Notes: generated from the letters alone by a model not told the origin. 64,000 bases of DNA from Massilia sp. H-1 (GCA_024703915.1 CP087969.1:4278001-4342000), one strand, 5' to 3'; shown: positions 50,003-61,794, numbered from the stretch's first letter. Program-made: numbers and translations.

Positions 50003-51582
50003 TGATTACCGGTGAAGCCCTGATCGGCGGACGCGGCGTGCTGGGCAACGCTGGATCGTTCCAGGCCTTCGATCCATCGCTGCGGGAACCGATCGCGCCT
50101 ACCTTTCCACATGGTCGATGCAGCCCAGATCGATGCCGCCTGCCGCCTGGCCGACGAGGCCTTCGATACCTTCCGCGCCACCACCAACGCCGAACGCGCC
50201 AATTTTCTGGAAACGGTGGCAGCCCAAATCGTGGAGCTGGGCGACGACCTGATCGTGCGCGCCATGGCCGAATCGGGCCTGCCGCGCGCCTGGAAGGGGA
50301 ACGCGGACGCACCGTCGGTCAGCTCAAACTGTTCGCCGCGCTGCTGCGCGAGGGCTCCTGGGCCGATCTGCGGATCGACAGCGCGCTGCCGGACCGCCAG
50401 CCCATGCCGCGCCCCCGACCTGCGCATGCGCATGATCGGTCTCGGGCCGGTCGCCGTTTTCGCAGCCAGTAACTTCCCGCTGGCCTTCTCGGTGGCCGGT
50501 GGCGACACCGCCGCCGCGTTTGCGGCCGGTTGCCCGGTGGTGCTCAAGGCGCATTCCGCCCACCCCGGCACGTCCGAGCTGGTGGCGCGCGCCGTCGTCA
50601 AAGCGGTTGAACTGTCCAAGCTGCCTACGGCTGTTGTTCCGCTGCTGACCGGTACCGGCAACGGCATCGGCCAGGGCCTGGTCGCCCATCCGGCCATCAA
50701 GGCGGTCGGCTTTACCGGCTCGCGTTCGGGCGGTACCGCGCTGATGGCGGTCGCCGCCGCGCGCAAGCCGCCGATTCCCGTGTACGCGGAAATGAGCAGC
50801 ATCAATCCCTTCTTCCTGTTCCCGCACGCGCTGGCCGCACGCGGTGACCAGATCGCGGCCGCCTTCGCAGCGTCCATGACGATGGGCGTGGGCCAGTTCT
50901 GTACCAACCCCGGCCTGGTGCTCGGGCTGGCGGGCCCGGACTTCGACCGCTTTGCGGCCCAGGCCTAAGCCAGGCGCTGGCCAGCATCGAGGCCGGGACC
51001 ATGCTCACCGCCTAAGCATCGCATCGGCCTACCAGAGTGGCGTGCACAAACTGGGCGCGCACGAGGCGGTCAAGCCGGTCAAGACGCCGCAGCACACGGA
51101 AGGCAAGGGCGCGCCCGCGCTGTTCCAGACCCGCGGCAAGGACTTTCTGGCCCAGCATGCGCTGCATGACGAAATCTTCGGCCCCGCTTCCCTGCTGGTG
51201 GCCTGCGCCGACCTCGCAGAGATGCGCCTGATCGCCGAGAACCTCGAAGGTCAGCTCACCGCCACGCTGCAGATGGATGACGACGACACGGACGCCGTGC
51301 GCGCTGCTGCCGGTATTGGAGCGCAAGGTGGGCCGCATTCTGGCCAACGGCATGCCGACCGGCGTCGAGGTATCGACCGCGATGGTGCACGGCGGCCCGT
51401 TCCCGGCCACGTCCGACGGGCGTAGCAGCTCGGTCGGCACGGCCGCGATCCAGCGCTTCCTGCGCCCGGTCTGCTACCAGAACCTGCCGCAGTCGCTGCT
51501 GCCGGAAGCGCTGCGCGATACCAATCCGGACGGCACCTGGCGCCGCCACGACGGCGCTCTCGCGAGCGTAAGAGCGACGTGA
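49999..51582 (+). CDS. 2-oxoglutarate semialdehyde dehydrogenase (KGSADH)
   Basis: Oxidises 2-oxoglutarate semialdehyde to 2-oxoglutarate with NAD(P)+, the last step of oxidative arabinose catabolism. MMITGEALIGG, then VVDAAQIDAACRLADEAFDTFRATTNAERANFL, GPVAVFAASNFPLAFSVAGGDTAAAFAAGCPVVLKAHSAHPGTSE, GFTGSRSGG, AEMSSINPFF and the catalytic Cys in GQFCTNPGL. Altered GCCGGC at about 50964-50971 (AQAGQALAS) and 51012-51019 (LTAGIASAYQ). Indels near 50030, 50110, 50300, 50408 and 51305. About 525 aa. Confidence 0.9.
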
Positions 51583-51596
51583 CCAAGTAACGCCAT

Positions 51597-51673
51597 CGTC
51601 CTCGCGAAGGCGGGGATCCATAGCACGCTGGCGAATCCGGACGCGTGCTATGGGCCCCCCTTCAGTGAGGGCG
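51597..51673. repeat. REP-like imperfect inverted repeat, related to 12136-12222
   Basis: CGTCCTCGCGAAGGCGGGGATCCATAGCACGC followed after a short loop by GCGTGCTATGGGCCCCCCTTCAGTGAGGGCGATG. It shares the CGTCCTCGCG.AGGCGGGGA.CCATAGCAC core with the hairpin at 12136. It sits between KGSADH and the SDR gene. Confidence 0.85.
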
Positions 51674-51716
51674 ATGACCGCAACGTAGCCAAAGAAAATA
51701 ACAAGCAGGAGACAAC

Positions 51717-52485
51717 ATGAAAAAACCAGCCAGCTACCCTAGCCTGGATGGCAAGCGCGTATTCATCACCGGCGGCGGCAGCGGCATCGGTGAAGACATG
51801 GTGGCGTCGTTCGCCGCCCAAGGCGCACGCGTCGCCTTCGTCGACATCATGCGCGAAGCGAGCCAAGCCCTGTGCGAGCGCGTGGCGCAGGCCGGCCTGC
51901 CGCGGCCGGAATATCGCTACTGCGACATCACCGACATTGCCGCGCTGCAGGTCCACGATGGCGGAGCTGGCTGCGAAACTGGGCGACTTCGATGTCCTCG
52001 TCAACAATGCGGCCAACGACCAGCGCCACCAGACCGAGGACGTGACGCCCGAGTTCTACGACCAGCGTATCGCGATCAATCAGCGCCCCATGTTCTTCAC
52101 CTGCCAGGCGGTGCTGCCGGGGATGCAGCGGCGCGGCGCCGGTTCGGTCATCAACGTCAGCTCCATGTCCTACCACGCCATGAACGGCGGCTATCCGGTC
52201 TACTGCGCTACCAAGGCGGCCGTGGTCGGACTCACGCGCGGCCTGGCGCGCGACTTTGGCGCCCACGGCATCCGCGTCAACACCGTCACGCCGGGCTGGG
52301 TCATGACCCAGCGCCAGATCGACTTGTGGGTGGACGACGCGGGCAAGGCCGAGATCAAGCGCGCCCAGTGTCTGCCTGGCCTCCTGATGCCGCACGATAT
52401 ATCGGCCATGGTGCTGTTCCTGGCCGCCGACGACAGCGCCATGTGCACGGGACAGGACTTCGTGGTCGACGCTGGCTGGATCTGA
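51717..52485 (+). CDS. Short-chain dehydrogenase, probable L-arabinose/D-xylose 1-dehydrogenase
   Basis: Rossmann-fold oxidoreductase that would oxidise the pentose to its lactone, the first step before the SMP-30 lactonase. Cofactor motif FITGGGSGIGEDMV, NNAAN, INVSSMSYHAMNGGYPVYCATKAAVVG (catalytic S, Y-x-x-x-K) and the terminal FVVDAGWI. One extra base near 51955 breaks the frame; the rest is intact. About 256 aa. AGGAG precedes the ATG. Substrate is inferred from the locus. Confidence 0.85.
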
Positions 52486-52510
52486 TCCGCCACCCAATCA
52501 AAGGCAAGCC

Positions 52511-54422
52511 ATGGTCACCCTCAAACATGTTGTCCTGCTTGCGCTCTTGTTCTGTACTGCGGCCGCCCGCGCGGTCGACAGTCCGGATGGGCGCATTCAT
52601 GTCCAGGTCGAACTGAGCGCGCAGCAAACGCTGGTCTATTCCGTCTCGCGCGAGGGGCGGCCGGTGCTGCTCCCGTCGGCGCTGGGTCTGGTGCTGGCCG
52701 ATGCCGATTTCGCTGCCGGTCTGACCATGGGCAAGCCGTCGGCGATCCGCAAGATCAGCGCGCAGTACGACATGGCGGTCGGCAAACGCCGCCATATCAG
52801 TTACCGCGCCAACGAGCAGGTGTTTCCGGTGCGGGCCAGGGACGGCAAGCGCATGGACGTGGCCTTCCGCGTCTCGAACGACGGCGTCGCGTTCCGCTAC
52901 CTGGTGCGCGGCGCCGGGCGCAAGCAGTTCGTCGCCGAATCGACCGGCTTCGCTTTCGACCCGGCGGCCAGGGCCTGGCTGCAGCCGATGCAGGTGGCCC
53001 AGACCGGGTGGATGAATACCAACCCCGCGTACGAGGAGCATTACCAGCGCGAGATCGCCGTCGGCACGGCCTCGCCGTCCACGGCCAGACTGGGTCTTCC
53101 CGGCGCTGTTCAAGAGCGGGGACGTGTGGGTCGCGCTGTCGGAATCGAACATGGACGGCAGCTTCCATGCCTCGCGCCTCCAGGCGCAGTCGCCCGGCGG
53201 CGTCTACCGGATCGGACTACCGATGGCCGATGAGCGTTTCACCGGCGGCAAGCTGCTGGCCGACACCACGGGCGACCTGGTCACGCCCTGGCGCATCATC
53301 GCCCTCGGTTCGCTGGCGACGGTGATGGATTCAACCCTGGGCACCGATCTGGCCGCGCCAGCCATCGCCCTCGACCGCAAGGCCGTCCGGCCAGGCCACG
53401 CCTCGTGGAGCTGGGCGCTGCTCAAGGACGATGCGACCGTGTACGACGTGCAGAAGCAGTTCATCGACTATGCCGCCGACATGCACTGGGATTACACCCT
53501 GGTTGATGCCGACTGGGACCGCAAGATCGGCTACGACAAACTGCGCGCCTGGTGCAGTACGGCGCGGCGAAGCAGGTCGGCGTGCTGGTCTGGTACAACT
53601 CGTCCGGCGCCTGGAACAAGACCGAGTATTCGCCCAAGGGCGCTTTGCTCACGGCGCAGCAGCGCCGCAAGGAATTCGCGCGCCTGAAGGCGATCGGCGT
53701 CAAGGGCGTCAAGATCGACTTCTTCATGCCGATGACGGCGTGTCCATGATCGCCTACTACATTGACCTGCTCAAGGACGCGGCGCGGGCCGGGCTGCTGG
53801 TCAACTTCCACGGTGCGACGCTGCCGCGCGGCTGGGCGCGCACCTATCCGAATCTGATGAGCGCCGAAGCGGTCAAGGGACTCGAGTTCACCACCTTCAC
53901 CCAAGCCGACCAGGATGCGGTCGTGCGCCACGCCGCCATGCTGCCGTTCGCCCGCAATTTGTTCGATCCGATGGACTTCACGCCGATGGTGTTCGGCGAC
54001 ATTCCAACCATCCGGCGTGCCACCCGCAACGGCTTTGAACTGGCGGAGTCGGTCCTGTTCCTGTCCGGGATCCAGCACTTTGCCGAAACGCCATTCAAGC
54101 ATGGCGAGTGCGCCGGACTACGTCAAGCGCTTCCTGCAGGCGCTGCCCGCAGCTGGGACGACAGCAAATTCATCATCTAGCTACCCGGGCACCCAAGTCG
54201 TCATCGCGCGCAAGGCGGGCAGCGTCTGGTACGTGGCGGGACTCAATGCGGACGATGAAGAGCGTGTGCTCGCGCTCGACCTGTCCTTCCTCGGCCAGCG
54301 CACGGGCTACGTCATCACCGACGGCGCCACCGAACGCGAATTCAGGCAGGCCGCCATCGTGGCTTAGCAAGACCAGTATCACCATCAAGGCACACGGCGG
54401 TTTCGTGGCCGTTTTTAAATAA
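52511..54422 (+). CDS. GH97 glycoside hydrolase, exported
   Basis: MVTLKHVVLLALLFCTAAARA is a signal peptide. GH97 pattern: SPDGRIHVQVELS, ISYRANEQVFPVRARDGKRMDVAFRVSNDGVAFRYL, VDADWDR, KQVGVLVWYNSSGAWNK, IGVKGVKIDFFADDGVSMI, LLVNFHGATLPRGWARTYPNLMSAEAVKGLE and MDFTPMVFGD. The GVKIDFF aspartate fits the retaining (alpha-galactosidase-type) branch. Altered GCCGGC at about 53081 (STAGWVFPALF), 54167 (FIAGYPGTQ) and 54362-54368 (IVAGKTSIT). Indels near 53555, 53735 and 54105. About 635 aa. A role on galactose side chains of pectic arabinogalactan is possible. Confidence 0.85.
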
Positions 54423-54439
54423 AAAAGCAGGAGACAAAC

Positions 54440-55994
54440 ATGAACATCATCCAACGCAGTATCGCCGTCATTGGCTTGCTGGCCGCCAGCGCATCAGGCT
54501 ACGCCGCAGTGAGCGTCACCATCGACGCCAAAGCAAACCGGGGCCGGTCATCAACAAGAACATCTATGGCCAATTCTGCCGAGCACCTCGGCACCGGCAT
54601 TTACGAGGGCATGTGGGTCGGCCCCGGATCGAAGATCCCCAACACCAAGGGCTGGCGCAATGACGTTGTTGGCGCGCTCAAGCAGCTGCACGTGCCGCTG
54701 GTGCGCTGGCCGGGCGGCTGCTTCGCCGACGAATATCACTGGAAGGATGGCGTCGGCCCCGCGCGCGAAGCGCCCGGTCAAGGTCAATACCAACTGGGGC
54801 GGGGTGGAAGAGAGCAATGCGGTGGGCACCCACGAGTTTTTCGATCTGGCCGAGATGCTCGGCTCGCAGGTCTACGTCAACGGCAATCTCGGTTCGGGCA
54901 GCGTGCAGGAGATGGCCGAGTGGATCGAGTACATGACCTCGGACAGCAAATCGACACTGGCGAACCTGCGTCGCAAGAACGGGCGCGACAAACCGTTCAA
55001 GGTCGACTTCTTCGCCATCGGGAATGAGGCCTGGGGTTGTGGCGGCAACATGGCGCCCGAATACTACGCGAACCAGTATCGCCAGTACGCGTCCTTCCTG
55101 AAGGCGCCGGAAAAGAGCCGCCCCAAAATGATCGCCAGCGGCGGCAACGACTACGACACCAAATGGACCGATGTGCTGAGCGCGACCCTCAAGGGCCAGA
55201 CCGAAGGCATCAGCTTCCACTACTACACGATCCCGACCGGCAAATGGGAAGTCAAGGGCATGGCCACCGGCTTTGCCGAGAACGAGTGGATGTCCACGCT
55301 GGCCAACACGCTCAAGATCGATTCGATGATCCGCAATAACGTCGCGGCGCTCGACAAGAACGACCCGGAGAAGAAGATCGGCCTCCTGGTCGACGAGTGG
55401 GGCACCTGGTACGACGTGGAGAAGGGCACGACGCCGGGCTTCCTGTTCCAGCAGAATACGCTGCGCGATGCGGTCGTCGCCGCGCTCAACTTCAACATCT
55501 TCCACGCCCATGCCGATCGCGTGCGCATGACCAATATCGCGCAAATGGTCAACGTGCTGCAGGCGATGATCCTGACCGACAAGGACAAGATGCTGCTCAC
55601 GCCGACCTACCACGCGTTCCAGATGTACGTGCCGTTCCAGGATGCGACCTCGCTGCCGGTATCGGTGGGTGACAACCCGGCATACAAGCTGGGCGAGGCC
55701 AGCATCCCCGGCATCAGCGCATCGGCTGCGCGTGGCCGCGATGGCAAGCTGTATCTGGCGCTGGTTAACACCAATCCGTCGCAGGCGGCCGATGTGCTGG
55801 TGGCGGTGGCTGGCAAGCAGCCGCTGTCGGCCGCAGGCCGTGTGCTCACCGCCGCTGCCATGGACGCGCACAACACGTTCAAGGATCCGCAGGCGGTCAA
55901 GCTTACCTCCGTTCACGGCGCGCGCCAGCCGCATGGCAAGCTGACGATCGCCGTGCCTGCGAAAGCGGTCATTGTCGTCGCGCTGGAGGAATGA
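54440..55994 (+). CDS. GH51 alpha-L-arabinofuranosidase, exported
   Basis: Removes terminal alpha-L-arabinofuranosyl residues. Signal peptide MNIIQRSIAVIGLLAASASGYA. GH51 motifs: NIYGQFAEHLGTGIYEGMWVGP, VRWPGGCFADEYHWKDGVGP, the acid/base Glu in FFAIGNEAWGCGGNM, HYYTIP and the nucleophile Glu in LLVDEWGTWYDVE. Indels near 54538, 54570 and 54765; the rest (54825-55994) is continuous. About 518 aa. Starts 17 bases after GH97. Confidence 0.92.
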
Positions 55995-55996
55995 GC

Positions 55997-57568
55997 ATGT
56001 CCGTCCCGATGAATGTGCGCTCCTGCGCACTGGCAGCGGCCATCCTGCTTGCTTACTGCGGTGGCGGCGGGGGCGAGACGCCCGTGCCGACACCCGTGCC
56101 AACGCCAACGCCAACGCCTACGCCTACGCCTACGCCTGACGCCAACACCGACGCCTACGCCTACGCCCACGCCCACGCCGGTTCCCGACACGGTCGTGCA
56201 ATTTACCGAGATCGCGGTCCATGACCCGTCCGTGATCAAGAACGGCGACACCTACTACGTCTTCGGTTCGCACCTGTCGGCGGCCAAGACCACGGACCTG
56301 ATGAACTGGACCCGGGTCGTGGACGGTGTCACCAACGCGAACCCCTTGTTCACCAACGTGACCACGGCGCTGGCCGACGCTTTCGCCTGGTCGCAGGTGA
56401 CGGGGCTGTGGGCGGCCGACGTCGTGCAGCTCGCCGACGGCAAGTTCTACTTCTACTACAACACTTGCAAGGGCGATTCGCCGCGCTCGGCGCTTGGCGT
56501 CGCGGTGGCGGACAATATCGAAGGGCCGTATGTCGACAAGGGCGTCTTCCTCAAGTCCGGCATGTGGGGCGAAGCGAGCCCGGACGGCACGATCTACGAC
56601 GCGCGTCCATCCGAACGTGGTCGATCCGAACACCTTCCACGACAAGAACGGCAAACTGTGGATGATCTACGGTTCCTACTCGGGCGGCATCTTCATCCTG
56701 CAGATGAACGAGGCGACCGGCATGCCCTTGCCGAACCAGGGCTACGGCAAGCATCTGATGGGCGGCAACCACAGCCGCATCGAAGGCGCTTACGTTTTGT
56801 ATAGCCCACAGTCGGACTACTATTACATGTTCACGTCCTTCGGCGGCCTCGATGCCAACGGCGCCTACAACATGCGCGTCGCGCGTTCTGCGCAGTCCGG
56901 ACGGTCCTTATCTCGACGCGAAGGGCACCGACATGGATACGGTCAAATCGAATCCGGCCCTGCCGCTGTTCGACGACGCCAGCATCGCGCCGCACGGGCA
57001 GAAGCTGTTCGGCAACCACCAGTTCAATGCCTAAGCAGCGGCGAAGCGGGCATCGCGTCGGGCTACGTCTCGGCTAAGCCACAATTCGGCAAAGTACGAG
57101 GCGGGCACACAGCAGTACTTCCTGTTCTTCCACAGCCGCTTCCCGGGCCGCGGCGAGCAGCACGAGGTGCGCGTGCACGAGATGTTCATCAACGAGGATG
57201 GCTGGCCGGTGGTCGCGCCGCTGCGCTATGCACCGCTCAGCAAGAGCGCGCTGACGCTGACCGCCGACGTGACGGCGGCCGATGCGGCAGGCAGCTACCA
57301 GTTCATCAACCACGCGAAGGACATCAGTACCACGATCCGGACGCCGCAAACGATCCGGCTCGATGCCAACGGCAGTGTGAGCGGCGGCGTGACCGGCAGC
57401 TGGACTCACCGGGGCGGGAACAAGGTGCAGATCGTGCTGGGGACGGGCGGGACCTTCAACGGTGTACTCTCGCGCCAGTACAATGCCAATGCCAAACGCT
57501 TCGTCGTGACCTTCAGTGCACAATCCGTGGACGGCGTGTCCGTCTGGGGTGTCCGCACCGGCACCTGA
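55997..57568 (+). CDS. GH43 lipoprotein, probable endo-alpha-1,5-L-arabinanase, with TP-repeat linker
   Basis: Lipoprotein leader MSVPMNVRSCALAAAILLA then Cys. The window reads GCTTAC at 56052-56057, giving AYC; GCCGGC would restore the usual LAGC lipobox. A Thr-Pro repeat linker (56090-56195) follows, then GH43: IAVHDPSVIKNGDTYYVFGSHL (base D), MIYGSYSGGIFI and HSRIEGAYVLYSPQ. The C-terminal domain is beta-rich (SWTHRGGNKVQIVLGTGGTFNGVLSRQYN). Altered GCCGGC at 57029-57036 and 57073-57079. Indels near 56140, 56607 and 56902. About 520 aa. Starts two bases after GH51. Confidence 0.88.
56090..56195 (+). repeat. Thr-Pro coding repeat linker
   Basis: Tandem ACGCCN hexanucleotide units encode a (TP)n spacer between the lipid anchor and the GH43 domain. 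A frame slip within the repeat (near 56140) is expected for such sequence. Confidence 0.8.
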
Positions 57569-57587
57569 CTCTTTCCGGAACCTTGAT

Positions 57588-58605
57588 ATGCACGCCTTGA
57601 TTCGATCCCTGTTTTGTCTGGCCAGTCTCGCCTGCCTGCTTAGGCCTGCGAGGCAAAGCAGGTCAGCGTCCACGACCCGGTCATGGCGAAGGAGGGATCG
57701 CGCTATTACCTGTTCAGCACCGGCCCCGGCATCACCTTCTACAGTTCGGCCAATACGCGCGACTGGAAGGAGGAGGGCCGGATCTTCGGCGCCGACCCGG
57801 TGTGGGCGAAGAAGGCCGCGCCCACCTTCGACGGCCATATCTGGGCGCCGGACATCCATTTTCATGGCGGTACATACTACCTCTATTACTCGGTATCGGG
57901 CTTTGGCAAGAACACCTCGGGCATCGGCGTGACCACCAACGCCACGCTCGATCCGCACGCGCCCAATTACCGATGGCAGGACCAGGGCATGGTGCTGCAG
58001 TCGGTGCCGGGACGCGACAACTGGAATGCGATCGATCCGAACATCGTCGACGACGCCGACGGCAACGCCTGGATGGCCTTCGGTTCGTTCTGGAGCGGCA
58101 TCAAGCTGGTGAAACTCGACAAGTCGCATACGCGGCTGGCCGAACCGCAGGCCTGGCACGCGATCGCGCAGCGCGCGGGGCCGCCCGGCACGCCCGACGA
58201 TCAGGCCGGACCGGCCGAAATCGAAGGCCCCCACATCCTGAAAGAAGGGCGACTACTACTACCTGTTCGTTTCATGGGGACTGTGCTGCCGCAAGGAGGC
58301 CAGTACCTATCACGTCGTGGTCGGGCGGTCGAAGCAGGTCACGGGGCCGTATCTGGACCGTTCGGGCCGTGACATGAACCAGGGCGGCGGTTCGCTCGTC
58401 GTCGCTGGAAACGCGCTGGAAGGGCGTGGGCCACAACAGCGCCTATGCGATCGACGGCCGCGATCTGATGGTCCTGCATGCCTACGAGACGGCCGACAAC
58501 TACCTGCAAAAGCTCAAGATCCTCGACATGCAGTGGGACCAGGATGGCTGGCCGACGGTCGATGCGGCCGATCTGGACCGCTACCAGAGCACGCAGATCA
58601 AATGA
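57588..58605 (+). CDS. GH43 endo-alpha-1,5-L-arabinanase, exported
   Basis: MHALIRSLFCLASLACLPAC suggests a lipoprotein or secreted leader (altered GCCGGC at 57639-57646). GH43_5-type motifs: VSVHDPVMAKEGSRYYLFSTGPG (base D), FDGHIWAPDIHFHGGTYYLYYSVSGFG, NAIDPNIV (D), GSFWSGIKLVKLD, AEIEGPHIL (acid E), YYYLFVSWGLCCRKEASTYHVVVGRS and LMVLHAYE. Indels near 58250 and 58425. About 335 aa, the usual length for secreted arabinanases. The stop overlaps the GH127 start (ATGA, 58602-58605). Confidence 0.9.
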
Positions 58606-60957
58606 TCCGCCCCGCGCTGCTCCTGCTCCTGCTGCCGGTGGCGCCGCTGGCAGGGGCCGCCGAGCGTTTTCCGCTGGCCGACGTGCGCCTGACATCCGGG
58701 CCCTTCCTCGATGCCCAGAACACCAATTACAACTACCTGATGGCGCTCGAGCCGGACCGTCTGCTGGCGCCATTCCGGCGCGAGGCGGGCCTGCTTAGGC
58801 GCGCCAGGCAAGCTACGGCAACTGGGAGTCCAGCGGACTCGATGGCCACATGGGCGGGCACTATCTGTCCGCGATGGCGCTGATGTACGCGTCGACCGGC
58901 GACGCCGAAGTACTGCGCCGTCTGAACTATGCAATCGTGGAACTGAAGGCGTGCCAGCAGGCCGCGGGCGACGGCTACATCGGCGGCATTCCAGGCGGCG
59001 CAGATGCATGGCGCGCGATCGCCCAGGGCACACTGCAGGCCGATAATTTCTCGGTCAACGGCAAATGGGTCCCCTGGTACAACCTGCACAAGCTGTTCAG
59101 CCGGCCTGCGCGACGCCCACCGCTATGCGGACAGCGAGGATGCGCGCGGATGCTCATTTCCCTGTCCGACTGGGCCATCAGGACGACGCAAGGCCTGAGC
59201 GAAGAACAGATGCAGCTGATGCTGCGCAGCGAGCATGGCGGCATGAACGAAGTGTTTGCCGACGTCTACCAGCTGACGGGCGAGCGCAAATACCTCGACC
59301 TGGCGCAGCGCTTCTCGCACCGCGCCATTCTGGACCCGCTGGTAAAGGGCGAAGACCGCCTGACCGGCCTGCATGCCAACACCCAGATCCCCAAGGTGAT
59401 CGGATTCGAACGCATTGGCGAGCTGACGGCGCGAACGCCATTATCTGGACGCTGCTTAAGGCGCATTCTGGAAGACCGTGCGCGAACGGCGCACCGTGGC
59501 CATCGGCGGCAACAGCGTCAAGGAGCACTTTCATGGCGAGGACGATTTCGCGCCGATGATCAATGAAGTCGAAGGCCCCGAAACCTGCAACACCTACAAT
59601 ATGCTGCGCCTGTCGCAGATGCTGTTCAACCGCGACCAGCAGGTGCGCTATGCCGACTACATCGAGCGCGCCTGTACAACCACATACTCTCGTCCCAGCG
59701 CCCGGACGGCGGCTTCGTGTACTTCACGCCGATGCGGCCGAATCACTACCGGGTGTACTCGCAGCCTGACAAGGCGATGTGGTGCTGCGTCGGTTCCGGC
59801 ATCGAAAGCCAGTCCAAGTATGGCGAGTTCATTTACGCGCACGACGGCGATACCCTGTTCGTCAATCTGTTCGCCGCGTCGACCCTGAACTGGCGCGAGC
59901 GCAATGTCCGCCTGACCCAGTCGACCCGTTTTCCCGACCAGGACAGCACGCGCCTGACCATCGATGCGGGCGGCACGTTCACGCTCAAGCTGCGCTATCC
60001 GGGCTGGGTGGGCAAGGGCCGCATGCAGCTGCGGATCAACGGCAAGCAGGTCGCCGTCAGCCAGGCGCCAGGCAGCTATGTCAGCCTGCGGCGCGACTGG
60101 CGCAAGGGCGACCGCATCGACCTGCGCCTGCCGATGACGACCACGCTCGAACAAATGCCGGACAAATCGGACTACTACGCGGTCCTGCATGGCCCCATCG
60201 TGCTGGCGGCCAAAACGCGCATGGCCGAAGCGATGAACACCTGGACGTGCTGGCCGACGACTCCCGCATGGGCCACATCGCGCAAGGTCCGGTGTGCCCG
60301 AGCGACGCGGCGCCCGTGTTCGTGAGCGACACGCGCGACTTCGCGCGCCGCATCCGCCCGGTGCGCGGCCAGCCGCTGATGTTTTCCGCGCCTGGCCTGA
60401 TCAAGGGGAAGGACGCGTCCACGCTGCGCCTGATTCCCTTCTTCCGCCTGCACGATACGCGCTACATGCTGTACTGGCCTTACGCGACGCCGCAGGACCT
60501 GGCGGGCAGGCGCATGGCGTCGGCCGCGCTCGACGCGCAGCGCCACGCACTGAACGAGGGCACCATCGACCAGGTGGCGCCGGGCGAACAGCAGCCCGAA
60601 TCCGATCATGGCTACCAGGCCGAAGGGGGCGACGCCGGGCTGGCGCCGGCCGGGCGCTGGCGCCAGGCGAGCCGATGGTTCAGCTATGTGCTCAGCGATC
60701 CGGCGCGTGAGGCGGCCATTCTGCGGCTGACGTTCTCGCCGCAGGATGCGGGCCGCCGCTTCGATCTTGAAGTCAATGGGCAGCAGGTCGCGGCGCTGAC
60801 GCTGGCGCCGCCCCCTGGTCCGCAGCTCTACACGGTCGACATTGCGTTGCTTAAGCCGCGCTGGCCGCTGCGTCGTCTGGCTAAGCTGACTGTGCGTTTC
60901 GTCGCCCGCGAAGGGTCCATCGTGGGCCGATTGTACGGCTTGCGCCTGTTGCGATAA
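58602..60957 (+). CDS. GH127 beta-L-arabinofuranosidase, exported
   Basis: Signal peptide MIRPALLLLLLPVAPLAGA. GH127 (DUF1680) motifs: VRLTSGPFLDAQNTNYNYLMALEPDRLLAPFRREAGLPA, GGHYLSAMALMYA, GGMNEVFADVYQLTGERKYLDLA, EGPETCNTYNMLRLS and AMWCCVGSGIESQSKYGEFIY (Glu and the zinc-binding Cys residues). Altered GCCGGC at 58794-58801, ~59452, 60850-60857 and 60881-60887. The last two together add three bases, and repair gives DIALPAALAAASSGRLTVRFVA, the family's usual C-terminus. An extra base adjoins the intact GCCGGC at 59100. About 780 aa. Confidence 0.9.
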
Positions 60958-60996
60958 CGGTGTTCGCGACGGACGCTACCACGCCGTCAGTAGCGA

Positions 60997-61794
60997 TCAG
61001 TGTGTCTTGGCCGGTATGCGGGACTCGCCGATCTCCTGCATTGCCGATTCGATCACAGCAGCGACGTCGATCCTGCGCAATCCGTCGTTGAATAGTTTGC
61101 GCAAGCGTTCGCCTTCGGCATCGCGGCGAAAGCAAACGTACAAATTCTTCATTTCGATCAGGCGCGGATTGAAGTGCAGTTCAGCGGCGTGCTTGGCGAG
61201 CTGGCGGTCGTGGCCGATCAGGTAGTCGAAAACGCGCCGGTCTATCAGGGCCAGCGGCACCCGCTTCGCCGCCAGTTTCAGCAAATTTTGCTTGTCGCTG
61301 TTGGCATAGTCCACCTGCTGTCGTCCCTGGCGCACCCGCCCGTCGAAGCGTTCCGAATTGCTGTAGCCCGTTACCACGCCGACCCGGACACCGGCCAGGT
61401 CTTCCAGACGCTCCCAATGGACAGGCGCATCGCGGCGTTCGGCAAAGCCCAAGGGGCCGGAGCCAATCGGGTCCGACAGGAAGCAGGTGGCATCGAGTTC
61501 TTTGGACATATATTCGGGGAAGTAGGCGACGTATTCCGATTCCGCGCGCACCAGGGCGGTGGCCCGATTCCATGGAAAGAAGCTGATGGCGGCCCGCTCG
61601 CCCATGCTGGCCATGGCTGCCGACACGACCGCCGAGCTCGCGCCCTGATGCGCCAGATTCTGCCCGCTGTAGGGAGGCCACTCCAGCGAGGTCAGCTTGA
61701 GCGCTGTCTGGGCATGCACCGGCATGGCCAGGACATGGATGGCCAGCAGAAACAGGAGCGCGGCCCGGGTAAATGCGATGCAGTGGCGTTTCAT
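60997..61794 (-). CDS. Periplasmic substrate-binding (SBP_bac_3-like) protein
   Basis: Uninterrupted. MKRHCIAFTRAALLFLLAIHVLAMPVHA signal peptide, then LKLTSLEWPPYSGQNLAHQG, VVSAAMASMGERAAISFFPWNRATALVRA, VAYFPEYMSKEL, VRVGVVTGYSNSERFDGRV and LIDRRVFDYLIG. This fits the family 3 solute-binding fold seen in amino-acid-type binding proteins and in orphan sensory proteins. 265 aa. No transporter genes accompany it; convergent with GH127 and divergent from the sugar ABC operon. Confidence 0.8.
   Translation of the reverse strand: MKRHCIAFTRAALLFLLAIHVLAMPVHAQTALKLTSLEWPPYSGQNLAHQGASSAVVSAAMASMGERAAISFFPWNRATALVRAESEYVAYFPEYMSKELDATCFLSDPIGSGPLGFAERRDAPVHWERLEDLAGVRVGVVTGYSNSERFDGRVRQGRQQVDYANSDKQNLLKLAAKRVPLALIDRRVFDYLIGHDRQLAKHAAELHFNPRLIEMKNLYVCFRRDAEGERLRKLFNDGLRRIDVAAVIESAMQEIGESRIPAKTH

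Noticed and set aside
56090..56195. Tandem short repeat as a CRISPR array or minisatellite
   Set aside because: The units are six bases with no spacers and encode a Thr-Pro linker in the GH43 frame.
10292..60887. The GCTTAAGC/GCCTAGGC strings as a dispersed mobile or regulatory palindrome
   Set aside because: They always replace rather than add to a codon pair encoded by GCCGGC, vary in length from 5 to 9 bases, and lie inside conserved codons of unrelated genes.
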